Part shown: one piece after another, positions 34,601 to 49,900 of the stretch
Position numbering within the stretch: the first letter of the stretch is position 1
Layout: the number at the start of each line of letters is the position of its first letter
NCBI RefSeq assembly: GCF_028389875.1
Contig: NC_084682.1
Span: forward strand, 7,140,001-7,204,000
Direction of reading: 5' to 3'
Origin: Rhea pennata
Taxonomy: Eukaryota; Chordata; Aves; Rheiformes; Rheidae
DNA length: 64,000 nt
Notes under the pieces: generated by a model
Told to the model about the DNA's origin: nothing
What the model saw: the letters and a program-made list of their open reading frames with translations, nothing else
The model's database searches: none
Translations under genes and position numbers: made by a program

Positions 34601-37600
34601 CTTTAAGAGAAAGGAGCACACAGAAACACGACAGCGATGCACGACGTGGGTACGTCACCTCAGCCTGCATTAATATATACCAGGGTTTAATTAGTTTAAG
34701 GCCCTCTGCATTCAAAGTTACAGCAGTTTAAGTCAGAGCTTGTCCGTATGCAAGATTTACATTGACAAAGATGTTTCACTGAAAAAAACTGCCTTGTGCT
34801 GAAGTACGGTAGCCATACAGAAGTGAACTGCTTTTACTTCCCCACCAGCCAGCGGCCGGGGAGGCTGGCAGGTTCCTCCCGAGCAGTGTCCTGGCCGTGA
34901 GCAGCCATCCCACGCTCCTGTTGTGTCACCCTCGGCCCTTCCGCAAACTGGGACTCTCCTCGAGGTGTGCCGTGAGATGCCTGCAATGTCTGCGGTGCAC
35001 AGCCCAAGGCCACCACGCGGAATTTCAGGGTGAAATTTCAAATGGCAGTTTCCTAGATCTCTATAATGTTTGCTGCAGCCCAACTCTTCCCTGATTGGTT
35101 TTATTATCCATTCAGAGAGATGTGGTTAGCACCATCCAGAAATTGGTAATTTCAGTATTTCAGTGTTTTGGATGGCAAGATTATCGCTACCTACGTGGCG
35201 GAGTTTGAGTAGCACAACCAAGAAGTACTGCCCTACATAAAGTCTGCCAGACCTTGGAGATAAATGGCTCTTTTGCACGTAGGGAGTTCCCCAGTTACAT
35301 CCTGGTGATAGATCAGTGCTCTGCCTCAGAACTTACCAGTGGAAAGAGTTGCTTCTCTGTTGTGCTCTAGGGCTTGGTGAACCCTAACAGTTACCTGACC
35401 AATATTAACATGTTGATCTGGAAAACTTAATGATGCCATAATTTTCAGAAATTCTCAAACATCATCTTGAATAAGAGATGTTGATTTGCTGGCATGACTA
35501 ACGTTACAGGCATTATGGATTATCAGCATTCTTCATTATTCTTGGACACTGCACTCATACCACCCAGTGGGGAGTAACCAAGTAGCTGCAGGATGACAAC
35601 AGAGCATGTTTTGGGGAAACTGAAACCTATATGGCAGACACTCAACAGATGACTTCTGGCAGCCAAACAACACTTGCCCTAAATCACGACTACATACTGC
35701 GTTCGAAGCATCTGCAACAGCCAAGGGAGAGGGAACGTTACCAAGCGTGGAGATGCAAGAAGATCAAAGACATCATATTCTGGACCTGCAAACACATCCA
35801 CCCACATGGCGGTCATCACACTAGCCTTGATATTAGAGGGTTTGGGAGGAGTGAGATAGTTTTACGTTTCTTTAAGGAAAGGTCAGAAGACATCCAACAA
35901 ATACTGGAGGAGGCACTGAGTTGCTTGTTATGGTCTGTGGACACAGCAGTGCTAGCACACATACTCGGTAGGGTTGTGGTTTTTTTCAGTATGGGGCTGT
36001 GAATGTTGTAACTCTTTTCACTGATTTTTAAACAGACGAGTGAATTTCACTTCACCAGCTCTTCATTAATATGCTCTGTACATTACCATTGTTTTGTACA
36101 AACTTGCAAGTATGATTTCATTCTGGAAGAAATATCAGCGATGTCAAAGTTTTTTTCCCCATACACTGTTGGAGAGAATATTCATAATGCAAGCCTGGAT
36201 TTTTATGCTTTCTGTCTTCATTTAAAAATGTTTCTGAACTTGGGCTCTTGCTACAGATGAAACATTTTAATGCCATGACCAGAGACCACTGTCTATATTT
36301 ACAGGATTTACAACACATGCTTTGTTTATTTCTGTCAAAGGATAAGCTTTGGCCGTATAGTATATCTTTGGGTTACATTTGAAAAAAATAATTATTTTCC
36401 TAAAAGTGCAAACAATAAGGAACCAAAACAAGGGAAAAACATTTCTCAGAATCTTTGAGCTTTTGGCAATGTAATAAAGCTGTCAGTGACTGCGCCTGGC
36501 CTCCCTTTCTGATGACTGCTGGGGAATCTGGGGGAATGCAGTGCAAAAGCTCCAAGGAAAAACTTGAATTCAAGGGGATCAAAAGCAGCTGAGCTCCCAT
36601 GGGCAGCTGATTCTGCTCCCACATGAAAAAAAGCCAAAGCAACAAGTATTTCTACTCCTACTGAGAGTTCTTCAGACACTGAAAAACCATGGCTGCTGAC
36701 CTTTGAGGCTACTGCAGATGAAGAAGCGTGCCAAAAAGGGAGGGAGATACAAGACAAATAGCAGCTTTCCTAGGGCTTGCTTTCCAACAATAATGTTTGT
36801 TCATTATCTCCATGAGCTGCCCCAGCAGCCCCTATATTAGAGGGCTCTGCTCACCACGTGAGCTTCTTTTCTGTCAGCTCCCAGAACCACTGAGCTCCTC
36901 ATCGTTTCACAAGTCACTGAGAAGCCATCCTTCACGACTACATTCTCCCCATCTTTCAGAAACATCCTATGATCCAGAATTGCCTTTCTCCTGTTTCTCA
37001 GAGGTTTCCGTAAGATTAACGTCTCTCCTTCTTCTCTCCCTACCTTCCCTTCATTCTTTGCTGCATACAAACTGCTGAGCTGCAGAACGTAGCAGCGTGT
37101 GCTTCAAGTATATATACAACAATATCCGCATATAGCAATAATCATCTCCAACCTGTTCCCCACTGCTTGGCCTCCACAACAGCAAAGTCACATTCATAAG
37201 ACCTTCTCACAAGAACTCAACAAGACAGAGACTAATGTTTTTCAATAGAGCAGTACTTTCTACCATTTTAGTAGCTAGAGTACTGAAATCTGCTCAAGAA
37301 GCCAGGATATAGGCAGTATGGTTTTAAAATATTCCCACCTGGCTACAGCACTTTTTGTATGCGTTATTCATAGTACTCTATGCTGCCCCTGCAAAAATCA
37401 TCAGATCTCATTTTCATGAATGCTGTTTTGTAATGCCTTAAGTATTTAAGCAGTTAACCATCCTGGTGCCTCATTAATACCATTATATTGTTGTCTATTG
37501 TTACAATTTGCTATTTTTAGTAAATCTGCACTGATAAGAAATGTCTTGCTAAAATTAATTCCACTAAGAATCCAGACTTACAAACTGAATTCATTGCTTA

Positions 37601-37970
37601 GTCAAAATTTAGTATTTACTTGATAACAGAGCCATAGAATGATTTGCTCAAATGATATTTATGCATTAAGTATTATTTTATGAGTCTATGTCACAGGCAC
37701 ACAACCCTGAATTATGCTAAATGGAGTGAGAGGAATTGTATGTTGAGACAGGTGAAAAAGTCAGCAAGCAAGCCAAAACCTGAAGGCACAAGGGAAAAGA
37801 GGCAGGTTTTCAGTCTGAGCATCCCATTTGCAGAGGTGGTATCTTAACTAATACGAAGCAGAAGAAAATGAAAAGCGAGGACAAGCTGTGGCTAGCTGTT
37901 GTAAGGCATGTAGATCTCATTCACCATATACAGCTGCTAGTTTGAACACATTAGATTTTTACCCCGGGGG

Positions 37971-37991
37971 AAAAAAAAAAAAAAAAAAAAA
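37971..37991. repeat. Poly-A tract (21 A)
   Basis: Uninterrupted A run directly after a CCCCGGGGG palindrome, within the RFFL 5' intron. Confidence 0.85.
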
Positions 37992-40900
37992 GTATTTATC
38001 AGCAAAGGTCACTAGTTCACATGTGCCCAAGGCAACATCACACCCATTTTACAAAAATATATAAATAAATATCAGGTCTATGGTACAGCTAGAGACATGA
38101 GGGTTCAAGGGAAAGAGAGAAGACAGTTTTGTTTTAAGGGTGAGGAGACTTTTTCTTCTATTTTGTTCTATGCCTTCAAAATACCTAAACATTTTGCATC
38201 TCTGATCATCTAAGTATGCAATGGCAATAATTTTCATGAGCACAAACACACAATTTCTCACCAGTCTGAGCAGCAACTTTGATGAAATTCTAAGTTTCCA
38301 GGAGAGAAACTGGCCAGCTACAAAGGCAGAAGATGGCACATTCGGGTCAATCTGTACCGAGTCACAACTAGATGTCAAGGGTAGTTTCTGTAGAGTCTTG
38401 GTCAGGCTTCTGTGCATGAAAGAGCTGGAGGCTGCTAGGCACAGCTGGGCTAGCAGCTGGTGGCCGAGTAACACTTCTGTATCCTCACATCCACCGGCTG
38501 CTTCTGCTGCGAAGGGCAGACGGACGCTGGCACCCCATGCCCATGCGCTGTCTAGACCTTCACCGTCAGATGTGGACAGCTCACGGCTGGTAGTTCAGCT
38601 TGTGCTTTCCGGGAGCCCATCTTCAGGTCCTATTTAATACAGCATTACGCAGCTGCCTCTGTGTTTCACCACCTCAGCGACTCCTCCAAAAGCCTCTACG
38701 AGCAGGCTCTAGGCATCTTGGACAGCAGACAACGCTGCGCATCGCAAAGCATCCAGCCAGGACCCGGAGAAGGGAGCGTGGCACACGACTGCATTGGAGA
38801 GCGTGCGTGCTCGCTAGGTGCGCGGCTCCTCGCAGCATGCAAGCCCAAAGGAAGAGAATTTGGCCGCGCACCAGCATTTTAATCAAGGAAGTGACATCCA
38901 TTTACCACAGGGCAGAAAGTAAACAGCACGGTCAGTTGGGGCAGGGTGCAAAACAGCGCAGGAAAAAGCTGGAGTGAGGCCAGAACAGTTCGGAACAGAG
39001 ACAACCACACACAGCTTAACTGAAATGCAACACGTTATCATGTTAAATTATTGCCGATTCCAAGAGAAGCCAAAATGCCACAGTAATTCCTCTAGTTATA
39101 TTTTACCGTCATGCAAACAAAGACCCTTCTATACTGCTATAACTGTTTTACAATGGAATAAACCAACTGCACGGTAAGCCCTAAGAAAGACTGCTTTAAG
39201 AGAGGAAAATTAAGTATCAATCAAATAACTGAAAAGAATGCAAGGAGTACTCTAAGATCAATTTACAGCTTTCTCGGTGTTTATCAGCATGCTAAGTTAC
39301 AAGCAATCTTCAGGCTGGCTACTTTCTGGAGCCAATGCTAGCGGTCAGTTTGTTAGAAGGTGTAACAGTAGCTCCTCAGTGAAAGCACCTATGCTTAGTG
39401 AATCAATCCCCCTAGCACTGGACAAGCATAAGGGATCCAAGCTTCAAGCACCTCTTTGAAACTCGAGGTCTGGAATTTTCATTTTAAAATTGAGAAAATG
39501 TTTTTATAAATCTGTTCGATTTATGCAGCATTGCACAGGAAGTTAATTCCCAGGTCAGAAGCAAACTCTCCCTTGACTCCCTTGCGCCTGAATTCAAACT
39601 CAATGCTCACCCACTTTTTTCCAACTATTTAGCTCTGGGAAACAATTTGCTTTTACTCATTTCAATGGGAAGAGCCTGGAAATCCTGTTTTGTTTTAAAA
39701 AGGAACTGGGCACCTGGAGTGTATACTATTTCAGTATAAATTGTTTATTTTGACCCAAAATTGCACTTTATCTATTGAGAAATATTTAGATTAAAAGTTC
39801 TTCTTGCTATTAATTGCAGTAAAGTCTCTAGACATTTGCCAAGATGAAAATTTTACAAAAGTTTGCTTTTTCCTTTGCAATGCAAGGATGTTCTTTCAGT
39901 AAGTTAACATACATGAAAAACCCTAGTGATTAATGAAATCATGTTACTAGATTTAGACAACTACTTATCTTACCCCGTCTATCTTAATTCCTTAGTCCCA
40001 TACCTCTCCGTTCCTCTCTCCTGCTATGCTGAAAAACAAAAAAATCTAGAGCACTATCTCACCCTAGTATGTCATATTCATCACCAAGACAAAATTGAGA
40101 CAGCTGTAATATATAGCATAAACTAAGTTAGTAAGAAGAAAGAAAACTCTGCAGAAGTAGGATACCAAAATACTTAATTTTGTTACTATTCCCACCTTCC
40201 TAGCATCCTTGGTGGGTATTACGCATGTCTCTCCTCTTTGTCCCCCATACAAAACCAACAGTAGAAGTGGAAGCTCTCTCAAAAATTTAGCGAACAACAG
40301 TCCAGAAATCCTAGATTATTACATACCATTTCAACCACTGCTTTTCATTATGGGAAAAAGGCTGATGCTGGCTTGCGCTCTGAAATATTTTTGCTGTTCA
40401 TTCACATCATTGCAGTCATACTTGGATTTAGTTTCAAGCCAGCTCATTTTGTCAAGCAATGGGTAGCTGCTAAAATTACAATAGCAGTATATAGCTGTAA
40501 ATCAATAAAAGAAAACCTGAAAATTTAAACAACTGCATCACTTTCCTAATCTAGCTCCATTCAAGGGAGGTCCATTCCGTACTCTCCATACTTCTACTCA
40601 AGCCCACCTAACTCACTCTACTGCAGCAGTCATGTGGCAATAACTGGGTGAGGCTAGTTGGATCTGTGCCCACCTGAAACCCAGAACTGGTCTCCAAAGG
40701 CATAGCTTGATTTTCTCAGGGAGCCCTCCTCCTCACACCACAAATACCTTCCTCCTTTCTGCAAATTCTATGTTACCCATAATAGAAACTTATTCAAAGT
40801 AAGTTTCTGCTGCTCTGCAGAGGACTGCTATGAACTTCTGCATTCAGCTATAAACGAGCAAAAGGAGTTCCAGTTTTACCCAGTATTATATCAGAGGAAC

Positions 40901-43900
40901 AGCTTTGAGCCACCCCAGCTTTCAAAAAGTAAAATGCTGGTCACTTGGATGGCGTTATTTGTACCCCATCCTAAACGGGGGAATGCAGGGAGCTGGAGAA
41001 GGCAGAGGAACAAGATAGCTTCACTTGAAGCAAGCATTTCAGGTTGTATTTTCATCATATCACCACAGCTCCCATTTCAAATAAAAAGAGATCAAGCTAT
41101 TTCTGTTGAAATCCTTGGCCAAAGAGACCTATGATGACAGCTACACATCTTGTTCCATTAATGATGGGAGGTTTCTCTCCAACTGAATAAATCACATTTA
41201 TCAACAGTTAATCCTTGGATTGAAATAAATTTATGTAGGCATTTGAACTGAAAAACAGAAGCATTACTCAACTCATATATCCTCTAGCTTATGAAAATCT
41301 TATTCTGAATCTATGGATGCAGAGTCAGAATACAGTAAGTTAAGATGCTTCTCACTACAAATTATGTAGTGCTTTCTCACATACAAATTACAAAGTGATG
41401 TGCGTAGAAATTCCTTATTCCATATGGCATACTAAGCATATGTACAAGGATTTGGAGAGACGAGGTATTCTCTGAAGCAGCTGTTTCCAACATAGGGACA
41501 GTTATAAACACAACAGTAAGTCTTACAGCGTTATTCATCCAATACCTGAGCTTGTACTAGAGGTTGCACTAGATCAGCATTCAAAAATCACATGAAATTC
41601 CTTTGAAATTGGAATTGCAATTGAAACCAATATTCTAAAGACTTTGTGCTATCATTGTTTCCTGGACACTTGGAGTCAAGAGTGTTTGCTGATAAGATAG
41701 AAAGCGTAGAATTTCTAACTATGCCAGTGGAAACACTCTAAATTACTTTTCATGCCAAGTTTGGGAATTACATTTTAAACATTAAACTTCTTAATCTGTT
41801 TTTGGAAATCAAAAAAAGAGAGAGACTCAAAATTTTTCAAAAACATCTCACACTTGAAGGATATACTCTTTTCTTATTTCATGAACCAGAAGTAGAAAAA
41901 TAAGTTAAAACACAAGGAATTCATATATGCAGAAAAATGCATGTCCAAATCCATGATACCGCAATAAAATTGCATATGACAGAAAAACGTGTAGACTGGC
42001 AGGCAAACTCCAATCTGTTTCTCTGCAGACTAAAAAGATATTTATTTTATTTGGCTAGGTTAAAAAAGATTTGAATGTAGATAATTTAGGCACATTATAA
42101 CATGTATGAACAGTACAAACTCATTCCTTATCTATGTTTATTCCAAAATAACCTGAATTCAAATCCAAACTAGATGCTGAAATAGAAAAAATGCAATTGC
42201 AAATTATCTACATCAGTAGGCATGTACTCACTCTCATCACATCTAAAGCAGTCCAAAAATTCTTCTCTCAGGTTGCAGAAATACTCCCAAGTTTGTCAGC
42301 AGTTATAGAAATGTGTGTCCAGAATATTGGGCACTGAAAAGAGGCAAGCCTGGACACTAATTTTATTACTGAGGCAGCAAAGAATAATAGAATTGAAAAG
42401 TCAGTTCATTTACAGCTTAGTCATCTCACCTGTGGACGAGAAAAAAACACTCCACCCTCATTTGTGATAAGCTCTTATAGGTGAAAGTAAGAGACTGACT
42501 TTGGAGGTATACTCTTAAAGCTTTTCCATAAATACTAGATACCATTTTAGGGCCAAACAATATCAATTTAGCACTGAAGCATTTGAAATTCAAGTTTGCT
42601 TACATGCAGTTCTGCAACAAAGGCTTCAGAACTGAAGGAAAGTTCAAGCCTTATCCAGAACTTGCCATGAACTACTTTCTAACTTTCATAAGACGGATGT
42701 TGTGAAAAAGTCCATTTCCCAAACTGTCTACAGTAAAATACATTTGTTTCTAGAGCTGAAAGAGTCTCAGTTGGTGACTTTACCACTGCCCTTTTCAGTT
42801 GCCATACCCCTCTTCTTCCTCCAGCCTCAGTCTCCACAGAGCATTAAGGACCAGTAACCCACAAATGCTGCGGCTTGGAGCCTTGGCTTTATTCAAACTG
42901 GAAAGTCAAGAAACCCAGTAAGCACACAGTCCAGTATTTTTATTTACTAAGTTGAAAAACAACATCCCCAGAAGATACCTACCTAATCAATGGAAACCAC
43001 TCTCTTACAAGGAAATATTTCTGCAACTAAAGCCGGGACAAAAAAAAGCAGGCTCATTTTCCTTGTTGTATAGCCTCTATACATATAGCATGGCAGAAAA
43101 TGGAAATGTTGTATCAAGTATCTATGCAACGCGCCAAAAGAGGCACAATCCAGTGCATGGTTCTTGGTCCCAGTTCTCCTGAAATCACTGGAATATATGT
43201 TGTATACTGATGAAAGCAAAAAGTCAGGACTGTCAAATGTGAAACGATTGTTGGATCTGACCTGCTTAAGCTCAGTTCCAAAAGACTGAGAGGACACCAG
43301 GTAAAGCAAGCTTCAAATGGCCTCTAAAGACATGCCTCTCATGGATTCCATACCTACACCGTGGAAAGGAAATTTCTCAGCTATGGCCCAAGACAACGAG
43401 CAGACTAGGTTTGCATTTCAGTTCACAGCTTTTGGCAAGCCCAACCATTCAAACATCATGAGTCGGTGCTCCAGAAATCATTGAGTTTTATAAACCAGTA
43501 TTTTTTTTTTGCCTTTTTTTTTTCTTTCAGTCTATGCAGGGATCATTAAATTTTCATTTTGCTTCTCTAACTGTGAGGAACACTTCCCCCACCCCCCAAG
43601 TTTGTTTGCTTTGTAAAAAAAAAAAATCTCATGTTATACTGTAAGGTCTGGTGTCGGGGCATTAAGAAAAAACATACCAATTATCGTGGAAGTTGGGAAC
43701 AGATATTGTGCTGCCTTGTACTTTCACACAGCCCTTGAACAACAGGGAATACTTTTTTTAATTAAACCTCAAAATATCTTCATTTCTGTGCGCAGCTTCC
43801 AAACAAATAAGTTATCTGTTGTTCCAGCACAAAAAGCAGACATCACTTCTGCTGCTATGTTCCCTGTTACATTATAGTTTTGGCCAATAGCCTCTTAACA

Positions 43901-46900
43901 TCAACATGAACTTTCTTCCATTTTGAATTCTCCTTTTCTCCGTTCAGAAGTTCAGCAGAAACGACCCCATTTTTGATTAGCACACAAAATCTTCATATCA
44001 ATTATTCAGTTTTTTAAAAAGAAAGATTGAAGTTCAACAAATTCTATAGGACAATGACTCTCAGATAGTAATGGGATATATAATAAGGAACAATTCTGGG
44101 TAAGGATTTCAGCATTGTTTCAGTTTCTAGTTCTATTACTGATGGAACATTTTGTCTTTTAATAAAATTGTCATTGACAAATTTGTTATTGACAAAAAAG
44201 ACATTCTTGGTACTTGAAAAAAAAAATAACACCTTAAGGAGGCAGCATGCTATCAAGTAATTGCTCTTTGGAAAAAAATCTAGGATTTCAGATTTCAAAT
44301 ACTTGTCAATGTTGTAAAATTCTCCTTTTATGTAAAAGGTCAGAAGGCTTGCTAAAAATTTTATGCTATTTCCTGCATAATTAGGGACTAAAGCTGATCA
44401 GTCAAGTATACAGTAGGTAGTAATAGTTTATATCCTTTTCTTCACATCTGGTTTTATTATGGAAGCTTTTAAGAACTATGGATTTGCATTACAAATTTAC
44501 ATTCAAATTTGCATCCATTATTCCAGGCTGGACAATAAAAGCCTTAAGCTTTTCTTATTAGGAATCACATCCCTAAGTAAAAACTAACTTTAGACTTCCA
44601 TAATAGTATCTTACCAAGTTACTTCAGTTTTGACAGGACACCACTTAGAAAACACTGACGAATAGACAGGGCTCATTCCAAGCGCTATCAGCTTACTTGA
44701 CTTGGACAAAGTGAAGCCTTTCATGAATTAAGCTCGGGTTCAGCCTACACTCCGGTGGATGAAAAGGTTTCATTATGTGCAGTGGAAGAACACGTTGTTT
44801 GAAAATGTGATACAAATACTGGCGTTTAGCATAATTTCAGTTCAACTTTTACTAAAAGGGTAAAACTGTATTAAATATGTTATTTAACCACCTCTAAAAT
44901 ACACTCTGAAAATCTTTAAATAGGTTTGCACCCACTGAAGAGCACATAGATGGTATCAGTACCATCTAGGGCTATCAGATCAAGCTGCCCGCAGATTTAA
45001 GATGTCTCTCAAAACAGGTGCTGGCAGCTAAAAAGAAATTTTTGCCAGTACTTTGTTTCTAAATGCATTATTTTTCTATATACAAGTAGTCATGTACTAG
45101 TGCTTTGAATTCCAACATTTTCTGCGTACATTTTGCGAGCACCTCAATTCTTTTGAAACTTCAGCAGCAAGCCAAAAAGTGTATTTTCAGGAACTTCTTC
45201 ACTCAATGACAGTCACCTTATTTCCACTGCAGTCTGTGATGTCTCATCAAGTCAGCAGAGCAAGAGACAAGGAGCAAGAGATATAAATAACAACAGAAAA
45301 GAAAAGCAAGAACAAGAAGTTAGTCAAGAGCAGGGCATTGATTTGATTTTGTTTTCATCAAATGCCTGCCTCAACTCCTTCTCCCTTCCCTCCAGCAGGA
45401 GAGAAACCCCTGTGATAAACAGGCTCTTTGACAAGATCTCACTGGTCTCACCAGAGCGCTGTGCACAAGAAGATACGCAGCAGTGACCCGGACTAGAAGC
45501 TGGCTAACCGTACGAGGTATAGCGAGCACCTGCAGAAGATCTGGCGAGGAGTCAGTGACCGCCAGAGTAGGTGACAGCGGGCCCAGAGCATGAGGCTGCC
45601 CACTGACCCAGGTCCCGTTAGAACCAGGCACGCATGCTCTGCCTACAGCGTCTAGCCTCTTCCCAGGCAGTAGTCTCTCACGGTTAGCATGGCTATGATA
45701 AGGAAAAGGAGCTCTAGTAGCTTTTAGGGGCCCTTAGGAATCACGAGGTAGGGGGAGTCCTGCCTGCGTGTCCGACCTGTGCCTGCAGCAGCCTCCTGCC
45801 AGCACCCCCTCCCGCGCCTCCCGGGTCTCCCCGGTCAGCTCGGAGCGCAAGTCCTTTATTAAATCTGTCCTGTTTAATTCCCCACAAACTTTGAGTGTCT
45901 CCCTCCACCGGTATCCGACCCTCTCTTGCTTATCTTGTGGTCACACGAGGAAGTAAGCGATCACATGCAATAACTGATAAGCCGCTCTATTCAAGAAACG
46001 TATAGTAGGTTTTAGGCAAGCAACAGCTTCCGACGTGAAGAAACTTGCCTTCTGAACGCCAAGCACATAAATCACTCAATATATAAACACCAGCTTCAAC
46101 TTCTGGTTTTTGGATTGTACAGTCAAAAGGGACCTTGAAATCTACACTTTATTTGGATTCCGAAAAATAAACTGTTTCCAAACTATTTTGTAATGCTTGT
46201 GCAATGGCCTCAAGACAGACAGTAATTTAGACAGCTGTGTGACTAGTCACAGAAGCTGCATTTTTAGAAATATCCCTTCTCTGGAACAATTGAAACTTTC
46301 TCCAGCACGAAGTCCACACACAGAGAGCAGTGTTTCCCAGCAAACATCTAACAGTTTCATTATTGTTTAACTACCAAAAAACAGCTCCAACAATCTATCA
46401 AGCTTGACATTTCATCCGTCTCTGCCGCTAACCGAGAATACTAGGCATATATAGGAAGCGATTCAAGGATTCAATAAGAAAAATTATTTTGTTAACCCAA
46501 ACAGAGAAACTGTTTCTCTTCCTTTAACGATTAATTTACTCTTTTGAAAACCTGTTCAGGAAACCAAGGCCTGTTTCTCCTCTAAGTTACAAAACCCAAG
46601 TATCGATCAAAAAAGAAATCTGCTTTGTTAGGTGAATAAAAGCTTCATTTTAAGAAAAGTATAAACCGCATTCTGAGGTAATCCTATATAGGAGGGATTC
46701 ATCACAGCGACACTAGCAGCACTATCGGTTGCAGCTCGAGCCCAGCTGCGACCGCTGCATCGCAGCAGGCGACACAGTGGCGCATTCACCTGCTGCCGCC
46801 GGCCCTGCCGCCCCAGGAGCGCCGCTGCTCAGCCGGTTTCCAAAGGGCTGCGGCTTGGCAAAGCTCCGAAGCAGCATCAACAGGATCATGGAAAAAAAAA

Positions 46901-49900
46901 AAAGATGAATGCCTGACACAACTGTGCCGATTCTGTCCTCAAACATGCTGCCACCTAAATCTGCTCACAAGAAATTACTCGTCCGAGTGATCCTAGCAAC
47001 TCCCAGACGTAGCTGGGAGAATGAAACGTAGAAGCCATCTCCTGATGCCAGCAGTGACTGCCTTCGAGCAGGACACCGACATCAACGAGAAGTGGTATCA
47101 CATTAGTTTGAGCCTCAGGTGCAGTAGTATGGTATTTTCTCATTTGGGGAGTAAGCTAAACCAATATAAACTCACTCCCACAGAAAGTGGCTTTGATTAA
47201 CCTATGCTACTCTTGACATTGCAATTTGAAATTATCCCAGTGTAACTTTTAATAATACACATAACGCCCAAAAGAGCAATCTTTCTGCAACAGTAGTTAC
47301 AACATAACAAGTTATTCCCGAAAGAGATCATTTTAAATTTGCCCATTTAGAAATACCTCTTCACCTAAGTCTAAAGGAAAAAAAATAAAGCAGACACTAT
47401 TTAGAAATATTATTTTGAGCATATCCCACAACCTGTTGAATATAAAAGCAGAAGGAGCAGAAAAAAATTGTCATTAATATTTTAGTCTACACTGAAATAT
47501 ATCATGGAAATTCCTATTTGAAAATTATCTGACACAGAAGCCAGAGGGTAGTTCTGTTACAGAAAGAAGTGTAATTGATATATTGGAGTAAAGTGAAAAC
47601 CTCAAGAGCAATTAATTTGAAGAATTCATGAAGAATAAACAGTTGTCTTCCGAGACACAATTCTTTTTAAAGACTTGAAAGTCCCTAATGTGAAAATAAA
47701 TTCAGACAGCCAAGCAGGGTTTTCAGAAGTTAGAATGATGAGTCGTCTCTCTGTTCTGAAGAAACAGACTGAGAAAGTAAGGAGAAACTGATAAAAAAAA
47801 TGAGTTACTGATCTGACAGGGTCATATCCTGTTTCTTAAAGAAAACAGCACTTCCACAACCTTGCAGAGTTCTTTAAAGCCTGAGTAACTGAGGAGGGAA
47901 GGACGTACCGCCGGACAGTCAGAAGAACGCTCTGAACACACAGCCAGTTCTATTTCCGAGGTCAGTTCAGCACGTGATGCAATTCTCCCACCCTTTGGTT
48001 TTCCCCATCTGTGAAATGGAGATTATGCTTATTCATCCCTGCAAAGTGCTCTGCGCTCTCTGAATGCCAGCTGGTATAGGTTCAAAGTACTAATTTCTGG
48101 CTTCTCGTAATGATTCTCAGTGGGAAGCAGAGGAAAATAAGCATGACACAGGGAAGGTACTTTCAGAAGACTCCTGATGGGAATATCTTGGGGGACCAGG
48201 AGGCTGGCTAGGGCTTCACAGTGGCAGAAGGCCATTGAGAGAGGGCTGGAGGAGCACTGGCCCCACAGAAATACAATTAGGAACCGAATGCAAAGTGCAG
48301 ACACATCAGTAGCCATCGAGCTGCAGCAGCACAAAACATGCCATAGCATTGACTGTAATGCTTCCCTGAGAAGTTAGATTGATACTGAAGCTCTCAGCCC
48401 AAGCCAGACTGCTAGCAGTATTCAAGATAAGGAACTTACAGCCATGCTAAGCTTGTAGTCAGAGCCTAGATTACAGAGAAGTACTAAGGTCCCTCATGTT
48501 TTTACTACTGCATACCAATAGCTACTCTGTCCTTGACCCACAGTAGTTCATATACAGTTGTGTCCAAAAAAGGCGACATGCTCACACCAAATTATTTGCA
48601 TCTCACATTATCCTTCTTCCAGTAAAGTGTTTTATGAATCCCTATCTTCCCTTTCATTCTTGAGTACTACAGACTTGGTTCATCGGCACATGTCTTTTCT
48701 CTTCTACATCTAACTTCTCATCTGTTGATCAGGTTCAATAATCTTCAGGACTAATCAAAGGCTTTAGGAAAGAGACACACTGAGAGTATTCTGTATACAT
48801 TAGAAAATGCACTGCTCCTGTAAGAGATGGAAAGGTAGCCTAAACAAACATAAGCTTTCCTACATGTATTACCGTGAAAGCAACACTCGCTAGATAAGGA
48901 CAGCATTTACCAGACTAGACACGAGACCCAAAGTTGCAGTACTGGGTCAAATGCACAGTCTTCCTCCCGCCACATCCTGCCTCCAGCACAGCTCCTGTGA
49001 GTCAGAGGTAGGTAGGGTGATACAAGAACACCGCAACATACCACTGTGTGAAAATCTGCTTACACTCCTCCACCAAGAAAAAGTTGGTTCAAAGTCTAAA
49101 GCACAAGTTTTAGTATCCCTCTATATATAGCACTGTACATTCAACTCAAATCAATCTCTACCATGATTGGAGAGTTTAACAATGTCAGTAATTTATTATA
49201 AACAACAAACCATGGTACAAAGTTGCATAACTAAAGTGAAAGTTACATATTTACATATTCTCACCTCCCCCCTTAAAAAAAAAAAAAAAAAAAGACATAC
49301 TAAAGTCAACCACAATAAAGAGAAAACTGAAGGCCTGGAGTAAGAAAGGCTTCGGTCATAAACACAGGCTCAACTAGCAGACCACCATATATATATATAT
49401 TTATATATTATTATTTTGCACACTTATTAGATAGTATTGCATTCTATTCTAATTTTATTTGGAATCATAACAGCCTAATTACAAGTACTTTCCAGTCAGG
49501 AAGACTAGCCCTCACTGCAAGCCAGCCTACTTTTACTATCCTACTACTAAACATAATATTTAAAAACAGCTTTAGAAGTATTTAATTTCAACAAAAACTT
49601 GAGCAATTAAACATTTATCCACAAACACCAATGTCAAGGCAATCAGCTTTTAATTAAGTCCTATTGCTACCAACTGAGGGGACATGCAAACCACAATGTC
49701 CTACAGCTGGCCTGAGTGTACGCTAGGATCCACATAAGCAGAGAGAATTACCCTTAATGGAAAACAGGACAATAGCCTAAGTTTAACTATTTTGTTTCAT
49801 TAAACCCAACTGTTCTATCTATTATGTTTACAGAAGCAAGGATCTCTAAGAATGAATACCATTCTTCCTCCCCACCACTATTAATGCAAAAACATGTTAA

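Noticed and set aside
35631-36002. 123-codon plus-strand open frame
   Set aside because: No recognisable domain or transposon motif, antisense within the RFFL 5' intron. Treated as chance, though a protein search would settle it.
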